A DNA stretch of 64,000 nucleotides. Origin: Anopheles merus. Taxonomy: Eukaryota; Arthropoda; Insecta; Diptera; Culicidae. Both the position numbers and the translations under genes were made by a program. Positions 12,353-25,654 of this stretch are shown in pieces; the stretch's first letter is position 1, and every line of letters begins with the position of its first letter. The stretch is from contig NC_054083.1 of NCBI RefSeq assembly GCF_017562075.2, forward strand, positions 46,780,942-46,844,941. Direction: 5' to 3'. A model generated the notes under the pieces. That model saw nothing but the letters and a program-made list of their open reading frames with translations. It was not told the DNA's origin and searched no databases.

Positions 12353-12658
12353 AGAAACTTTCACATTCTCAACCTTCACCGCCTTGAGGCTACCAAACTT
12401 TCTTCGCAGCGCTACATTTACGATCCTTCGTAACTGAGGCAAGTATTTAGCACATTCTCTGCGAGCGTACTCTAGTTTGCACTGAAAATGAAAAGCGAAA
12501 CATAGTACGAGATGGTTCTGGAACTATTCCTCTTGCTGAAACTTACACGCATACCTGCAAAGCTTAATTGTAAAAAGCATCACAACATATGATGTATCAC
12601 TACGGCTGTCGGCAAGCAGTACCCATGCACCGTAAAGAAGAATTAATTGAAATTTCAT
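12353..12658 (-). CDS. Possible small secreted-peptide gene (uncertain model)
   Basis: An ATG at 12658 opens a signal-like peptide (MKFQLILLYGAWVLLADS...) running to a GTAAGT donor at 12546-12541. After a possible intron, acceptor TTTTCAG precedes about 50 open codons (CKLEYARRECAKYL..., Lys/Arg-rich) ending in TAA near 12332. The donor is phase 1 but the downstream frame wants phase 0, so the model is incomplete or wrong. No family recognised. Confidence 0.2.
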
Positions 12659-13948
12659 CAAAAAGATATGCTTCCGGTTCGTAAATGCAAAAAAGTGAGC
12701 AAATGAAGAAACCAAACCCCTCCAGCACAATGCAAGTGGTAAATTTATCTTCACTTATGTTTCGACTCTCCTCGCCGCTTACAAATCCGGGCAACAAAGA
12801 TTAAATTACAAAGAGTATGGTTTGCAAGAGCGATCCGACCGCAGAGCTAGTTTCCGGTCAGTGAGACGACTAGTTGAATTAAAAGGTCAAGATAGATGAG
12901 GAAAGTGGATTAAAACTCACAAAAGAGTGTTGCCTCCTGCCAGCACAAGTATACCCCCGGCTACGGGCTCTACTAAATGCATCACTTGTTACACCATTTT
13001 GGCACCGGCAGGAGAAGGCTAACGCTTTCGAGCTGAAGTGCACTTTGTTTCTTTCCAATAAAGAGCACCCTCTTGAACACGTCACACAAATTTGTCCACC
13101 TTATCGGGGAGGTGGTTGCTCGTGTATTCGTTTTGTTCGCCCTGAAGTGTTCGCCATTCAACTCTGCCTTCAACTTTCGGTATTCCTTTCTACTCAACTC
13201 AAGATCTCATATCAAAAGTGCTCCACCACTACCCGGCACTGCGTCCCCAAAAAACTGACATTCTTTCCATTACGATTCCTTCCCAATCCCGAAAGTTATG
13301 TATGTGTTCCGCTCAAACCATAACGAGGCACTGACGAACGTCTTGCTGGTGAAATTTCACCACACATTCCCACACACACATTCTTACCTCTTGCCGTACC
13401 GTGATTCCCTTCCTGTTCAACCGCCCGCGACGACACAAAAGGAGCCTCGGTGCCCGCCCGGGTGGCACATGGTAGCCAACTTGTAAATTCAAATTATCTG
13501 CCCGTCGTAATAGAATCATTTATGCTAAATATTTCTTCATTTCCGGTGCCCCGATACCCGGCAGCACTGAACTTTGACTCTCCGACTGTCGGCATCTGTC
13601 GTGTTTGTTGGGAGTTAAGGATCGCTGCTCGGTTGCGATTGCAAAACCGAAAACCAGAGCGAGCAGCACTGTGGCAGATAGTGAAGCAATGCTCCGTGCT
13701 TCCGGCCTCGGTGTTCGGGTTGATGCCGGATTTTCGGAAACCAAACTACTTTGCTTCCCCCGAACAGCTTATTCCTTCCCTTTCCCACACCGAGCGACGA
13801 CTAATATATTGCCCAGGGTTTTGTGATACCCAGCTCTTAGCCGGTTTCTGCATAAAAAGGTGCATAAATAAGCAGCATACGTGTGCGTTCACACGTACCA
13901 AGCGCTGGGAGAGTTTCTGGAGAGAAAAAAGAGAAAGCATTCAACCCG

Positions 13949-13950
<2 letters not shown>

Positions 13951-13986
<36 letters not shown>
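13951..13986 (+). repeat. (CA)n microsatellite
   Basis: About 17 CA units; creates His/Thr-repeat open frames that are not genes. Confidence 0.95.
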
Positions 13987-13987
<1 letters not shown>

Positions 13988-15453
13988 ACAACGATCACAT
14001 TTGCGCCGAGGAAATCCATTTGTCTTCATTGTGCCGATCGTATGCAGCACACGTGGGTTGGGTGTGTACGCCAACACAGCGCTATGCATTCGGTGCACCA
14101 GACTTCTTGCAAAGTTTCAATTCAATCCCATCGTGAACGCACGTGAACGGAACACCCTGAAAAAGGCGCGTGGAAGAACGTTACTTCCGATTGAGTTTGT
14201 GCAGTTGGTGGTTTGTTGTGTGCTAATTTCTGTGCACTTTTCCTGTACCGAATCGCTAACCGGGTGGCATGCATGCAACCCTTTCTGCTTCTATTGCACC
14301 GAGCAGATCGTAAAACGGTGCTCCCACTAACTGTCATTGAGAGCGCGTGGAAGAGATCAGCAATGAGGATGGTTAAACTTTTTCCTTACAGAGCGCTTCT
14401 GTGCTACTTGCTCAAGCAGAGCCGTAGCTTAAGACGCAAACTGGTGGTAGTGCAGCAGCAATGCACAGAGCAGCTCCAAACTCCTAGAGGTGAAGAATAG
14501 AGCGCACGATAGAGCGAGGGAAAATCTGACCCATCCTTACACCAGGTACGCCAGGTTGCCTGTACGCCATAACTTTCTGCACACAACTGGAGCACACTTC
14601 TTCACAAACAACTGGGGAGTGCCTTAATATTGCCGAGAGTGTTTCACTAAAACCACCAACACCACCGTTCCTGCAGACGTTTCCCTCAGCGCTAACCACA
14701 GCAGACTAAATTGGCTTCCAAGCAACATGTCGGCTTGGAGTCTCCCTCCCATGACCCCCTTTCCACACAAACCAAATGTAAACTTTGCTTTCTTACAAGC
14801 GATGAGACAAAGATGCTGCTGCAAGGATGTTGTTCACCAAGGGCACCAATCCATGGGCATGATCGGAGCTCGAACGGTGGGAGCTTCCCATACCACCACT
14901 CTCCGCACCCTGTTCGATTCTGTTTAATGTAGCTCTGCATATTTAATGCGCTCCGGTACTCGGTACTGCCACTTCCAACTCAACGCGCTCGTTGTTGTTG
15001 CCACTAGCCCATGCCGCCTCGGTGGCTGCTGGTCACTTGTACCCTTGTACGGCCGGTTGATGTCTTGGCCGATGTAATTTTGAGCATGGGTGGGTTAAAT
15101 ATTGAAATTCCCAAGTTTTGCTTTGTGCGTTGCAGATTAGTTTTAACCCGTCCGTGAAGGGGCGAGGGAGCAGTTGGGGGGAGCAGTTTGGTAATGTTGC
15201 GATAGCTACCGAGTGGTCACTTGCGAGAAGCTGTTGGCTGTTGGGAAGTGTGAAGTTTTGTAATGTTTGCAGTTGCAAATGAGTGTTGTTGTTTTGTGTA
15301 TGCAATCATGTGGTTATGAATTGGTAAGCCTTGTTTTCATATTGGGTGGTTGTTAAGTTTGGTAAAGTACACTTACGCAAGAGATAGTACACGCGACTTA
15401 ATGTTTAATGTGACAGCTCAGTGTCTTTGGTAAGTGTTGGCTAGGTTACTGGG

Positions 15454-15470
15454 CGCCTAAAATTATGCAC
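15454..15470 (-). promoter_or_regulatory. Su(Hw)-like motif
   Basis: Minus strand GTGCATAATTTTAGGCG. Confidence 0.55.
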
Positions 15471-16180
15471 ATTTAGTGATCAATAAAGTTCATTTGACAA
15501 TTTAGCATTTAAATACTTCCTTTAATAACAAATAAGGATAATCAGTTAACATATTGTGTTGGATTTTGAGATAGGCAGGTAAACCATACCCTTCAGGTTA
15601 GGCAATGAATTAAAAACGCCCATACATAGGCAACACGCACTACATATATTTTCCCATTAACTAGAAATCCCACTAAATTCCCGTTCCAAATTAATTTAAT
15701 TCCAGTCGGAATAAAGCGTACTTAACGAGATTTGTAGAAAAATATGTGTCTATCGCTAACGTAGCACGAAGGCCTCTTGATAAGAACACCCCAGAAATTG
15801 CCAACAAATCGAGCTAGTTTTTCAATATACCTTACCAAGTTCTTTCTCCAAAGTCAGTGATGAGTGTTGCCCATATTGGGAAATTTAGTTTTCTGCAAGA
15901 GAGGCAAGACCTCTTCAATAAGTTCCACGGTTAGCATAACGGAGGTTTATATCGGGGTGCCAGCCTTTTCCAAGACTTATGCTCAGGAGTATATCTTCCC
16001 CACTACACAGTCCACGAGAAGGAATAGGCCGTTTATCCTACATATTGCATTCTATCGGGTTTGTTGCCACATCACTGAGAGTTTATCTTTGCTTTTGTCC
16101 AATTCACGGAATATAGTGCAAAAAGTTCCCAAACCCTTTACTTGAGATTTATAGGCGACGAGACTTGTTTCAGTTCAATA

Positions 16181-16197
16181 TTGCCTACCTTTAGGCG
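16181..16197 (+). promoter_or_regulatory. Su(Hw)-like motif, CCTA variant
   Basis: TTGCCTACCTTTAGGCG; the core A is changed to C, as also at 41497. A weaker inverted match (CCCCTAAAGTGATGCAT) lies at 16359-16375. Confidence 0.5.
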
Positions 16198-18070
16198 CCT
16201 CAACCTTCTAATTATTTAACTATTTACCCAACACAAACACAAAAAAATAACAAAATACGTATTGCATGACATTGGTTCCTTGCTTTGACTGTAGTTGGGA
16301 TTAATTACAGTTATGCATAAAATCTTTTAAAAATTTACAAAAAAAATCATACTCAAAGCCCCTAAAGTGATGCATTACTGTAACACATGCTCGTTTTCAT
16401 GAAAATAATCTAAAATTTCTGTTAAAGAATTGCATCAATACCTCATCACTATCGGCATACTCTCAAATCAAAGCCCTTGCTCATCACGAATCATGAAACC
16501 TGAACAAAATCCAACCACTCGCACGAAGCAGCAACCGACCCATATGACCACCGCAAAACCACTCGCACTAGTAATCGACCCAGCCGGTCCCCCAACACGG
16601 ACAGGCATGCACGTTGCCCTGCCTGAAGTTTGCGACACACCCTTTTCGGAGCAGATTATTTGCGGTTTAATTTTATGACAATATTTATGTTTCATTAAAA
16701 ATCAAATTAAAGTGTGAGCAAACTGCAGCCAAGTAGGAAACTATCGTGCCAAAAAGGGGCATGAAGGTAGTGGATTTTTTGTTTTGTTTTCCCACCTTTT
16801 CCCGGCGCAACTTTTCCACCAGGAAACGAACAAGAAAGTGGACGGATAAAATGCGCCAAGCGCACTACACACGACAAGTGCACATACACACACACGCGCG
16901 CTCGTGCTCGATATCTCTCGGCACTGTCCCGTCGGATGGCGCTCGGTACCCGTTTATGCCGCGGCGACATCGAAACACGGATGATTATCAAGCGAGAGTC
17001 CTGTCCCCGTGTACCGTTGCATGTTGTCATTTTCTTTTCGCTTCGTTTTGCACCACCGTGCACCATGGCACGGTAAGTTTTGCTCTGATTTTTCCCACGA
17101 TCGTACGACGAGCAGCAACATGCAAAACCCAAAACCACTCTGATTTGCCAACAACGTGCACCGTGCAGGCAGCGTTAAATAAAGGTCCCGTACGTTGAGC
17201 ATGAGGCGAGCTTTCGAACCGTCCGGAGGCGATTGTGTCGTGGTTTTGTTAAGCGATTTTCCCTCCACACGCAATGGCCGTAAAGAAAGACAAAGGCAGC
17301 TTCTTATTGTGGTCGATGTTCGAGAGTGCACGTAGACACACAGCCACACACAGACGGAGCGAGAGACTCACGGTGAAGCTTATTACCGCACACGGGCGAA
17401 CCGACAATGTATGGATTTGGTCCCATGTGTATTTCGCTCGCGAGTTTAAGGTTTTGTCTGTCGCATCGCTGCAGAACCGGGCAGCCGCACGTCGGCAAAC
17501 CACTCATGCACAGGCCGCCAATGGCCAATGAACGATCCAATGAATGGAGTTGCGAATCGATTCGCTATGGCACCGCAATGAAGCAACATATCGTGTGCAT
17601 GCTCCACCCATCCACGTAGATCCATTTGCGAAGCGGAGGTTGTGAAGTAAATGTTTTACACAATGTCAGCCACGGCTCGGCTCATGAGCAAATGAGTTAC
17701 ACCGTTACACACATGAGCACTTTGGGGGGGGGGGGGAGTTAACGGATGTTTGCAGCTGGAGCCGGTGCTCGTAAAGAATATGAAATTTAATTTCAAGCTT
17801 GGTTAAGCATCAGCGAAGCACCACAACCGTTGCCATTGGTGTTTGCTACGCTTTTCGATGGCAGGCCCATGTATCCAGTGTCGTGCTGGTAAGTAAGAGC
17901 ACTCCGGTGCCGATCGTCAAAATCAAATTTTGAACTTGTGAACTGATACAATTCAAATTTAATACCATCGGCATGTAATGTAAATATGGTTAGGTTGAGG
18001 GTGATTGGAAACCACGGCTGGAATTGGAAATTCTACCTCAATAAACGACGTACGAATTGAACATGAACGG

Positions 18071-18087
18071 CGCCTAAAGTTATGCAA
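18071..18087 (-). promoter_or_regulatory. Su(Hw)-like motif, AACT variant
   Basis: Minus strand TTGCATAACTTTAGGCG. Confidence 0.6.
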
Positions 18088-18341
18088 TTATGTGAAACGG
18101 ACGTATTAGTACGCTGGAACGTTTTGATGCCTTTCAATATATGAATTCATGCAGGGAACAAATACAATAAATAATTTTGTGATAAATTAGAAAAGAAACT
18201 TTAACATCCTGAAATGCTGCTTTTTTCACTATCTAGATTACGCCGAACTAAAAGCATTGGAACTTCTTGTTCGTCTAGCATATACATTATTGCATTGTGT
18301 CTGCATTGTTCTGTGTATCTTTCTTATTAAAGAACACTTAC

Positions 18342-18428
18342 CATCCAACCAGATTCTTTCAAATTCCACTTCTTCTCGTATACCAACAAGGCAACAACAA
18401 CAACAACCATAACAGTAATACGACACAT
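18342..18428 (-). CDS. Possible signal-peptide first exon
   Basis: ATG at 18428 gives 29 codons (MCRITVMVVVVVALLVYEKK...), ending exactly at a strong GTAAGT donor. The hydrophobic run partly reflects a GTT/TTG repeat, so chance is a real alternative. No convincing second exon was found, and no family is recognised. Confidence 0.18.
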
Positions 18429-19031
18429 TTTCCATTTTGCTAGAAAGTGAAATACCGTATCATACCTTCACCCAGCGACGATAAGCCACAATGTTACCCG
18501 TAGCCACGAGTCAAGATTCTGTAGTGTATGCAAATAAAATGTTTTTCATTAAGCCTTATGAATAAAATATGCCACGCTCCATTGTGCCACGCTTGTTAAG
18601 TGAGCACGGGGAAGGGTTTGGATGGCTTTACTCGAACCAGTCCAGACGATTGTGCTGTGCTCTAAATTGTTGAACAAATTTGTGTGAGACGCATTTTTGC
18701 AGCCTATTGTTCGAAGTCGAAAGAAGGCTTTAGACAGTACAATAGATTTTGTTATTCTTTTTTGTTCTTTTGCAGAGGCAATGCTTAGCGTTGCTTTTGG
18801 TTGCTACAATGGCAAGTCATTCTCGACACAACAATTGGTCCCAGCCAGCTTCCTCTCGATACATGAATCTAAACAAAGATATGTCACAAAAGTAAGTAAG
18901 ATATGTCAGCAGTAATCAACCAATTAACTGATTTGTTCAGTTATGGTATCAGACTGATTTTCAAAACCATATAACCCCTGAAGGCCAATTATAAAGCAAT
19001 TTTTAGAACTATGCCTCAAAGATTTAAATAA

Positions 19032-19048
19032 CGCCTGAAAGTATGCAA
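19032..19048 (-). promoter_or_regulatory. Su(Hw)-like motif
   Basis: Minus strand TTGCATACTTTCAGGCG, 10 bp from an opposite copy. Confidence 0.6.
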
Positions 19049-19058
19049 TTTTTTACGG

Positions 19059-19075
19059 AAGCAAACTTTTAGGCG
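19059..19075 (+). promoter_or_regulatory. Su(Hw)-like motif
   Basis: AAGCAAACTTTTAGGCG, forming a close inverted pair with 19032. Confidence 0.5.
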
Positions 19076-22000
19076 CTTAAAGCTAAAACAAGGACAATTA
19101 TCGCTTGCGTCAACCTTTGTAAGCAAAATAAATCATTCCCATTACAGAAAACGCGCAATACCTCAAATGCTCGCTACAAAAGAAACTACCCTCATCGTCC
19201 TCAAAACTTACGCTGACGTCAGCATTATGCAACATCGTCTGGCCGGTAGTGCTTTTGTATAGCACACGCCTTGTCCAGTAAAACCAGTTGATTTTGTTTA
19301 ACTTACCTTCAAAAAAAATCACAACAACCAGATGCAAAAACGTCATAAACTCTAGCAAACACACCGATAAACAAGGGTGTGTCAGCTGGTTGGCAAAACG
19401 TAACAGTACGAGTGCGTCCACTACGTCCAGACTTTCCTGATCTTTCTGCCTTTTAGGAACACTTTGATATCGTGTACCACTCCGCAATCGGTCACAACTG
19501 AGTGGACATTATTAGCGTTTCAAAGCACTGCAAAGAGGAGAAAAAAGGACGGCACCCGAGCAACGGTAATTGTTTTCTCGGGGGTCTCAGAACATGGCAC
19601 AGCCTCCCGCTTGCCCACACTGGCTGTTTGACAGTTGAAGATCTTCGTTTCTCCTCCGCCGAACTTCATTATGTACGATAAATACTGTGACAGCTTCGGG
19701 CAGCACACACGTGATGGTGTTCCGCCGCCACCAGTTCGACGGTGAGTGCTCTCCCGGACGACAAGTGTCAATAAGCGGAATCGGTTAGCGATGATCATCA
19801 CCCGCAAAACGGGTACGGTGCAACTTCTCCGTCCGTCGGTCACTCGGTCGATTGTCGAATTTTCATCAGAAACGTACGCACGTGCGTCGTTCTGGGCGTG
19901 CATAACTCTTACGCCCGCAGTGCACACATCCGGTACACATCCTGGGGTACGCTTGCACGCACGTGCACGTGTGGATCAAATATAATTAAAATTCGTGCAT
20001 AAATAATCATGCACACGGATGCAACATACTCCCCCGGTGCGAGCTACTCCACCGCCCATGAACTGTTGCCTCGGTTTGGTGTGTCCCACAATACGATTGA
20101 GTACTATCCCGCCCCTCCCCCGGTGTGTCACAGCAAACTTATCCACTTTTGCACTGCCACGGGTGCCAGAATGATGGGGCCAGTTGGTGATGAAATGGCA
20201 CTGCACCATGGCACTGTGATATGCATCGGAGATGAGATCGCAATTGGGATGCCGGGATGCTTCAGCGCAAACCTCACGCACGCGTTACACAGAGAGGTCC
20301 GGGCTGCGGGAAGATGAGACAGAGCTGCAGTTTCGGTTCAGTGTCCGGAGTCATTTATTCATGACGAGCGCCGACCAAGGTATGATCCGGTGCGACTTTG
20401 GACACCCCAAAACGTCCAACCAGTGGCACCCCACCCCGAGTAACGGTACACTGCACTGTACCGCTCTGCAAAAATCCCATTAAGCACGTTTCTCCGCTTC
20501 GATCTCGTTTTGTGTCGGAATTGAATTTGAACACGCACTCACCCTACTCATTCACTCACCTACACACACACACAGGGACAGAGAGATGTCAGTTAGTAAT
20601 TTATTTTTAGGACCGATAATTTTGCTACAACTACCCCCTCTTTTGCTCCCAAAAACAATCCCGAGCTCATCGTGGATAAGAGTGCACGCTATCCAAATTG
20701 AATGCATAATTTATCGCCCGGAGAAAAGCGAGCACTCGAGCGAGCACTTGGTCAAAGTCCTGGAATGCTGGGCCGGGTTTTGCTCCCCAAACGTACTGTG
20801 CTGACGAGCGACATGATCATACCAGGTGACGCTATCAAAAACTAAGAAACAGATCCTCCGTTTCCATCCGTTCGAAAGGGCACGGGAACGTTCAATTACT
20901 GAAGTTGTGCAAGTGGGGCGAGTACCATTTGTCTTTTCGTTTGCTGCAATTGCTGGCAAATGGGAAAGACGTTTGTGATGCAGCAAAAATCATAATTTAT
21001 TAGATTGTTTCGAGCGGGAATTGGATGATCGTGATGAACTTACGTCGAAGTCAAACTGAAATTAGAAGCAACTGTACACATGCACAAACAGTACACATGC
21101 ATTATTTTATTTTAAAACTTTAAATCATCATCATTCTGTTCATTCTAAAGCAATACGAAAGAGATCCACTTAAATTGTTAAATTGCCCTTTTTCCTCTCT
21201 CTCTTTCAATCTTGAACAATGGACACACAATAAACGATGAAAAGCGATGACAAAACACATTGTCCAGCGTCGTAATGAGAAGACGGAACTAAAAATACGG
21301 AACTGAACTACAGACAGGAGACAGGATTATCTCGTATCAGCGCTCCGGCGAGCATATTTGTGAGCATTTCTTTCCCCATTTTACCCTTTTTTTATCAAAA
21401 CAGATGAGCTTGAAGAGGTTTCCACGGGACACTAACACACACACACGAAACACGAAACACGAAACATAAAACAAAGCATTATGGAATTATGATTCTCCAT
21501 GGAGTGCAAACAAGGGAGAATACTGATAGAACCATTTCCTCTTGCGCTGGCACATTGTTTATCGTTCATTTTCAAGCGTCGTGTTTGTGGCAAGTGGGGG
21601 GAGGGGGTTTCTTGCAAGCGCGCTCACACACACACACACACACCTTACCTGTCGGCCATTCATTTCGTGGCCACCTTTTACTAGCCCTTCACCGCTCCAT
21701 CCAAACGTTGCGTTGGTTTGGCTCCCACGGCGACCGTGTTCTGTGTTCTTTCTCTCCTGTCGCCGTTTAGCCCGAGAGCTTGATTAAGTTGCAGTTGCAC
21801 TCGCTTGCTCCCATCCTTTCCAGCCATGGAAAAGGTCCACGGTTTGGCACTGACCGGTGGATGGATTTTCTACCATCGTGTATTTCTGTTTTTTTTCGTT
21901 TGTGGTTTCCCTTTACTTTCCCCACACACACACACAGACAGTCCAAAAACATGACCGCACGCGACCCAAAAACAGGAGCACACAGGGCTTCGGGTTGAAC

Positions 22001-22990
22001 ATTTCAGGTTCACCGCACACCTGTCTCCGTGGGCCCCGGCTGGCAGAGGGATGATACACCGACCACATTGTAAAACACCCACGGACCCACGGCCGTGTCC
22101 CATACATCATATAACTCAATTTCGCTTTAGCTAGTGCGCCCATCCGCCCACACGGACCCGCCGCACGTGCGCGTGTAGTGTGGGACAGTTTAAAGAAGTG
22201 TGCGAAAAAAAACAACCCCCCCTCCCCCCCATGGGAACAGGGAATGGGGTTGGTTATCCGAACAACTACAAAAAAGGGTAGGTCCCAGGATGTAGAACAT
22301 TTTGCCTTGCGTTTGCAAATAAATTTATGCCAGTGTTTATTTACGTTACCCTTTTTTTCATAAACCCTAGCCTCTAAATGGGCTTCCACGTGTGTGTGTA
22401 TTTATGATTTTTGTTTTTGCTTCATTTTGCTTCCTCATTGGCATCACCTGTACCGCCATTCCGGGACCTGGCGCATACCGGATGTAAAGCATGCTTGTAT
22501 TTTTTTTTCTCTCTCTCTCGATGCGACCCCGAACCGGAATGGTAAACGGCTCAAATTTGCTGTGGGAAAGCTGCGATTTAGCTTTTTAGCGTGGAGTTTT
22601 TAGTTTACTGTTGAGCTCGGACTAAATGGACGCAGGCTCAGCGAATCGAGCTACGCTTTTTATTTGTTTATTACAACGTTTTTTTGCAAGTTTTACCTAA
22701 CAAAAAAATAAAACAAGAAAGGTTAAAAAAATCACTTGAATAAAAAGGGTGAACTTAACCACACCGGTTCCTTAACAAGATCCAGTATTGAAGGATATGT
22801 GATAATATTTGCTTTATGCCATAACTAGAAACTAACCCTTTCAGTGAAATATATTCTTGGAATTCTGGAAAAAGGTTTGTTGATTTTTTGTTAGAAAAGC
22901 TTTTTAAGGTGTAACTGTACAACATATCATTTCGTTTTTTAGGCTGTACAATGTTTGCAATGAAGTCTATTTATATCAAAAATGAACTAT
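19076..22990. other. No supported gene
   Basis: 19190-19450 holds two minus-strand GTAAGT donors (about 19315 and 19210) within one open frame of 125 codons, a weak exon hint. The rest is simple-sequence-rich. Confidence 0.5.
21625..21643 (+). repeat. (CA)n microsatellite
   Basis: About 9 CA units. Confidence 0.9.
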
Positions 22991-23007
22991 TTGCATAACT
23001 TCAGGCG
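22991..23007 (+). promoter_or_regulatory. Su(Hw)-like motif
   Basis: TTGCATAACTTCAGGCG, tandem with the copy at 23178. Confidence 0.6.
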
Positions 23008-23177
23008 TTTAAAACAGAAAGTTTACTTATGAGCTCGACACTAACACGGGTGGAAAGGGAGGAAAGAGAAACCAATTGCAATGACATTAAAACATGTTTA
23101 TGATAGAAATTGTTCCCTTTTTTGGAAATGCACGTGTTCTATGAGCTGAAGCTCTACAAAATTAAAACGAATTCATT

Positions 23178-23194
23178 TTGCATACATTTAGGCG
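23178..23194 (+). promoter_or_regulatory. Su(Hw)-like motif, perfect copy
   Basis: TTGCATACATTTAGGCG. Confidence 0.65.
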
Positions 23195-25262
23195 TACAAT
23201 GAGATACAACAGAAATTATACTGAAATCATCTATTTGGCCTTTTTTTTATTAATTTTACCCTTGTTATCTACAAAACATACATTTTACATTCCTTCTCAT
23301 CACGCCTTTTCCTCACCGTGCAGCCACCAACACGTCGTCTCCCAGTAAATTCCACAATTAACCAACCATAACGAAGACTGTCCAATCATTAAAAACAATC
23401 CAATGTTTGCCCCTTACACAAAACTCTCCCACAACCAAACTCAACGGCTTATCTTTACCTTCAATCTCCACTCCGCTCCACTGCTAACCAACCAACCAGC
23501 CAAACTCCCATCAACCGCATCAAGCGCAATGCCAAAGGAGCGCTCTTAATCCACCGGTCTTAAATTGTATTAATACGCTAGGACGCACCTCATAATGCCA
23601 TTCGCACAGCGCTACAGTGCCACAAATAAAGTTCTTCCAGCGTGCACAATCACAACCGGCAACACAATACAGTGCACGACAGATAGAACCATCCCGTTGG
23701 CAGTGGCGCAAAAAGCGTATGACAGCTACATTCGCGGGGGAAACAAAAAAAACAAAAGACTCACCACGCCACGCGGTATTCGCACGGCCAAAATTGAGAA
23801 GTGGGTGGTTCTGGACAACCGAGCAAAAGGAGAAAAAAAAACAAACTGCCACTCGCTGTCCAAAAACCCCCGAAACAAGTAATCGGTGATGGACAACAGG
23901 ATCAAAACTTGGAGCTGGAAGGATTTGAAACGGTACGATACACTACGGACACGACCGTAAAACCCTCCTGGAACAACAAAAACCATGCAACAGCGAATCC
24001 TTCCAAAACGACGACCACTGCTGGTGCGCCTCGGTACAAGGAAGACGACGATCCGCATCTCGTGAAAAACCAAGAGTCGACCATAAATTAAACGAAGCTT
24101 GCCAAACAGCGGATCTGCTCGGAATGGACATCAGCGAGCGTCACCGAGAGTTGAGCTTTACTTTTGTTTTTTTTTTTTTTTCGGAGCCCAATTTTCACTA
24201 ACACTCATCGAAATAGCCTGGCCATTGGGATGGGTACGGGACGCTACAATTACTGAGACGACTGGTGTGGGACAAGCCAAATTAACGAACCAAACGCTGT
24301 AGTGTTTGTTTTTAGCGCTCCCACACGAGTTTGATTCGTTCGGTTAGATTCGGTGCGAGCTCCAACTCCAGAAAGAAATACAAAAAAAAAAAATATCCCC
24401 AAAACCAAATATCCAACGAAACTGCAATTCATTCACTTTGGCATCGCAATATCGTTCCATGCGCGTCGAAAGAAAAACAACAATACCGAACAATCGTGGC
24501 AGAAAATGGACAGCACGAACCGGCTCAAGAATCATTTCCCAAAGTCCAGCCGACCATTCCGTAAACCCGTAAACTGGACAGGCAGAAAATTATTTAACAC
24601 GCTCCACCCCGAATACCCATCCCGAACCGCGTTGTTTTCGCAAGTGGCCGCCGCCGCCCTGGTTGGTTGGAAAATTTATTGCCACGCTCTACGTCTGGGT
24701 GGGTTTTATTTCTCAATTAAAAATTTTAATACCACCCGCACCAGCACGGCCTGCCGTACCTGCTTGCGTTTCACCACGATGGGAACGTTTTGTCGTTACC
24801 GAACGATTCCGCGAAATTGTTCTAGTGCACTATTACACCACGGACAGACGGACATTTTCATCGCCTTCCCTACCCATGGGTAATTGGGGCAAAATGGTGC
24901 TAGCACTTCGGGCGCGATGACGAACGATCAATGTTGATGAATTGTCCGCTCGTACTTTGGTGTTTAATTTGCACCGTGTGCCGGCAGCGATGCGGGTGTA
25001 ACGCGGTATGTACGATTCGTTCGCGCTTTGGTTGAGGAATGCATAATGCTTTTTGAGAGTGGATTTCAGGCGCTGCTGTTTGAATTGCACGCTGCAATTG
25101 TGTTGTAACAGTATGTTTCCACTAAACTCATCTGCAATCTGGGCTGGCATACAATAGGTACGAATGTAGAATTTTATTATCTGACAAGGCTGGTCAGACA
25201 GAGTTTGGATTGTATGCATTTACGAATTAAAAATTATTCAGTTTGGCGATTCGTTGTGAACA

Positions 25263-25279
25263 GTGCATACTTTTAGGCG
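25263..25279 (+). promoter_or_regulatory. Su(Hw)-like motif
   Basis: GTGCATACTTTTAGGCG; first of three within 400 bp. Confidence 0.6.
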
Positions 25280-25400
25280 GTTTGGAAGGACAGCGCCATT
25301 TGTTGAAAAGCTTTCAAAAATGTTTTCCGATGTATGTTAGACCAAATTTAGTTTGAAAAATTAAGTATGCTTAACAATTTCATTATTATCATTCGTTATA

Positions 25401-25417
25401 TAGCATACATTCAGGCG
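25401..25417 (+). promoter_or_regulatory. Su(Hw)-like motif
   Basis: TAGCATACATTCAGGCG. Confidence 0.6.
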
Positions 25418-25637
25418 CTTGTTTGATTACACAGATCAATTTTAAAACATTCAAGCGGGAATACACAATTATCTCTTCTTTACTTTTAGCACATCACCAA
25501 AATTTTACGTTAAACATCTTCTTCAATCTTCAAAACGATTTATGCATCCAAAAATTGTCGTCAAAAATAATGGAAAAGCTTTTGAAATTTGATCTACAAC
25601 ACGTTCGAGCCCACCCTCTGCACAAATGCACAAAAAC

Positions 25638-25654
25638 CGCCCGAATGTATGCAA
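25638..25654 (-). promoter_or_regulatory. Su(Hw)-like motif
   Basis: Minus strand TTGCATACATTCGGGCG, inverted to the two preceding copies. Confidence 0.55.

Larger units (their letters stand above)
12700..18070. other. No supported gene
   Basis: The 228-codon open frame at 13450-14136 runs through the CA repeat and resembles no family. 15300-16450 is AT-rich with motif copies. Confidence 0.55.

Noticed and set aside
13951..13986. CRISPR-like or satellite array
   Set aside because: Simple CA repeat; no repeat-spacer structure anywhere in the window.
13450..14136. 228-codon open frame and its neighbours
   Set aside because: Carried through a CA microsatellite (His/Thr repeats); no family resemblance.
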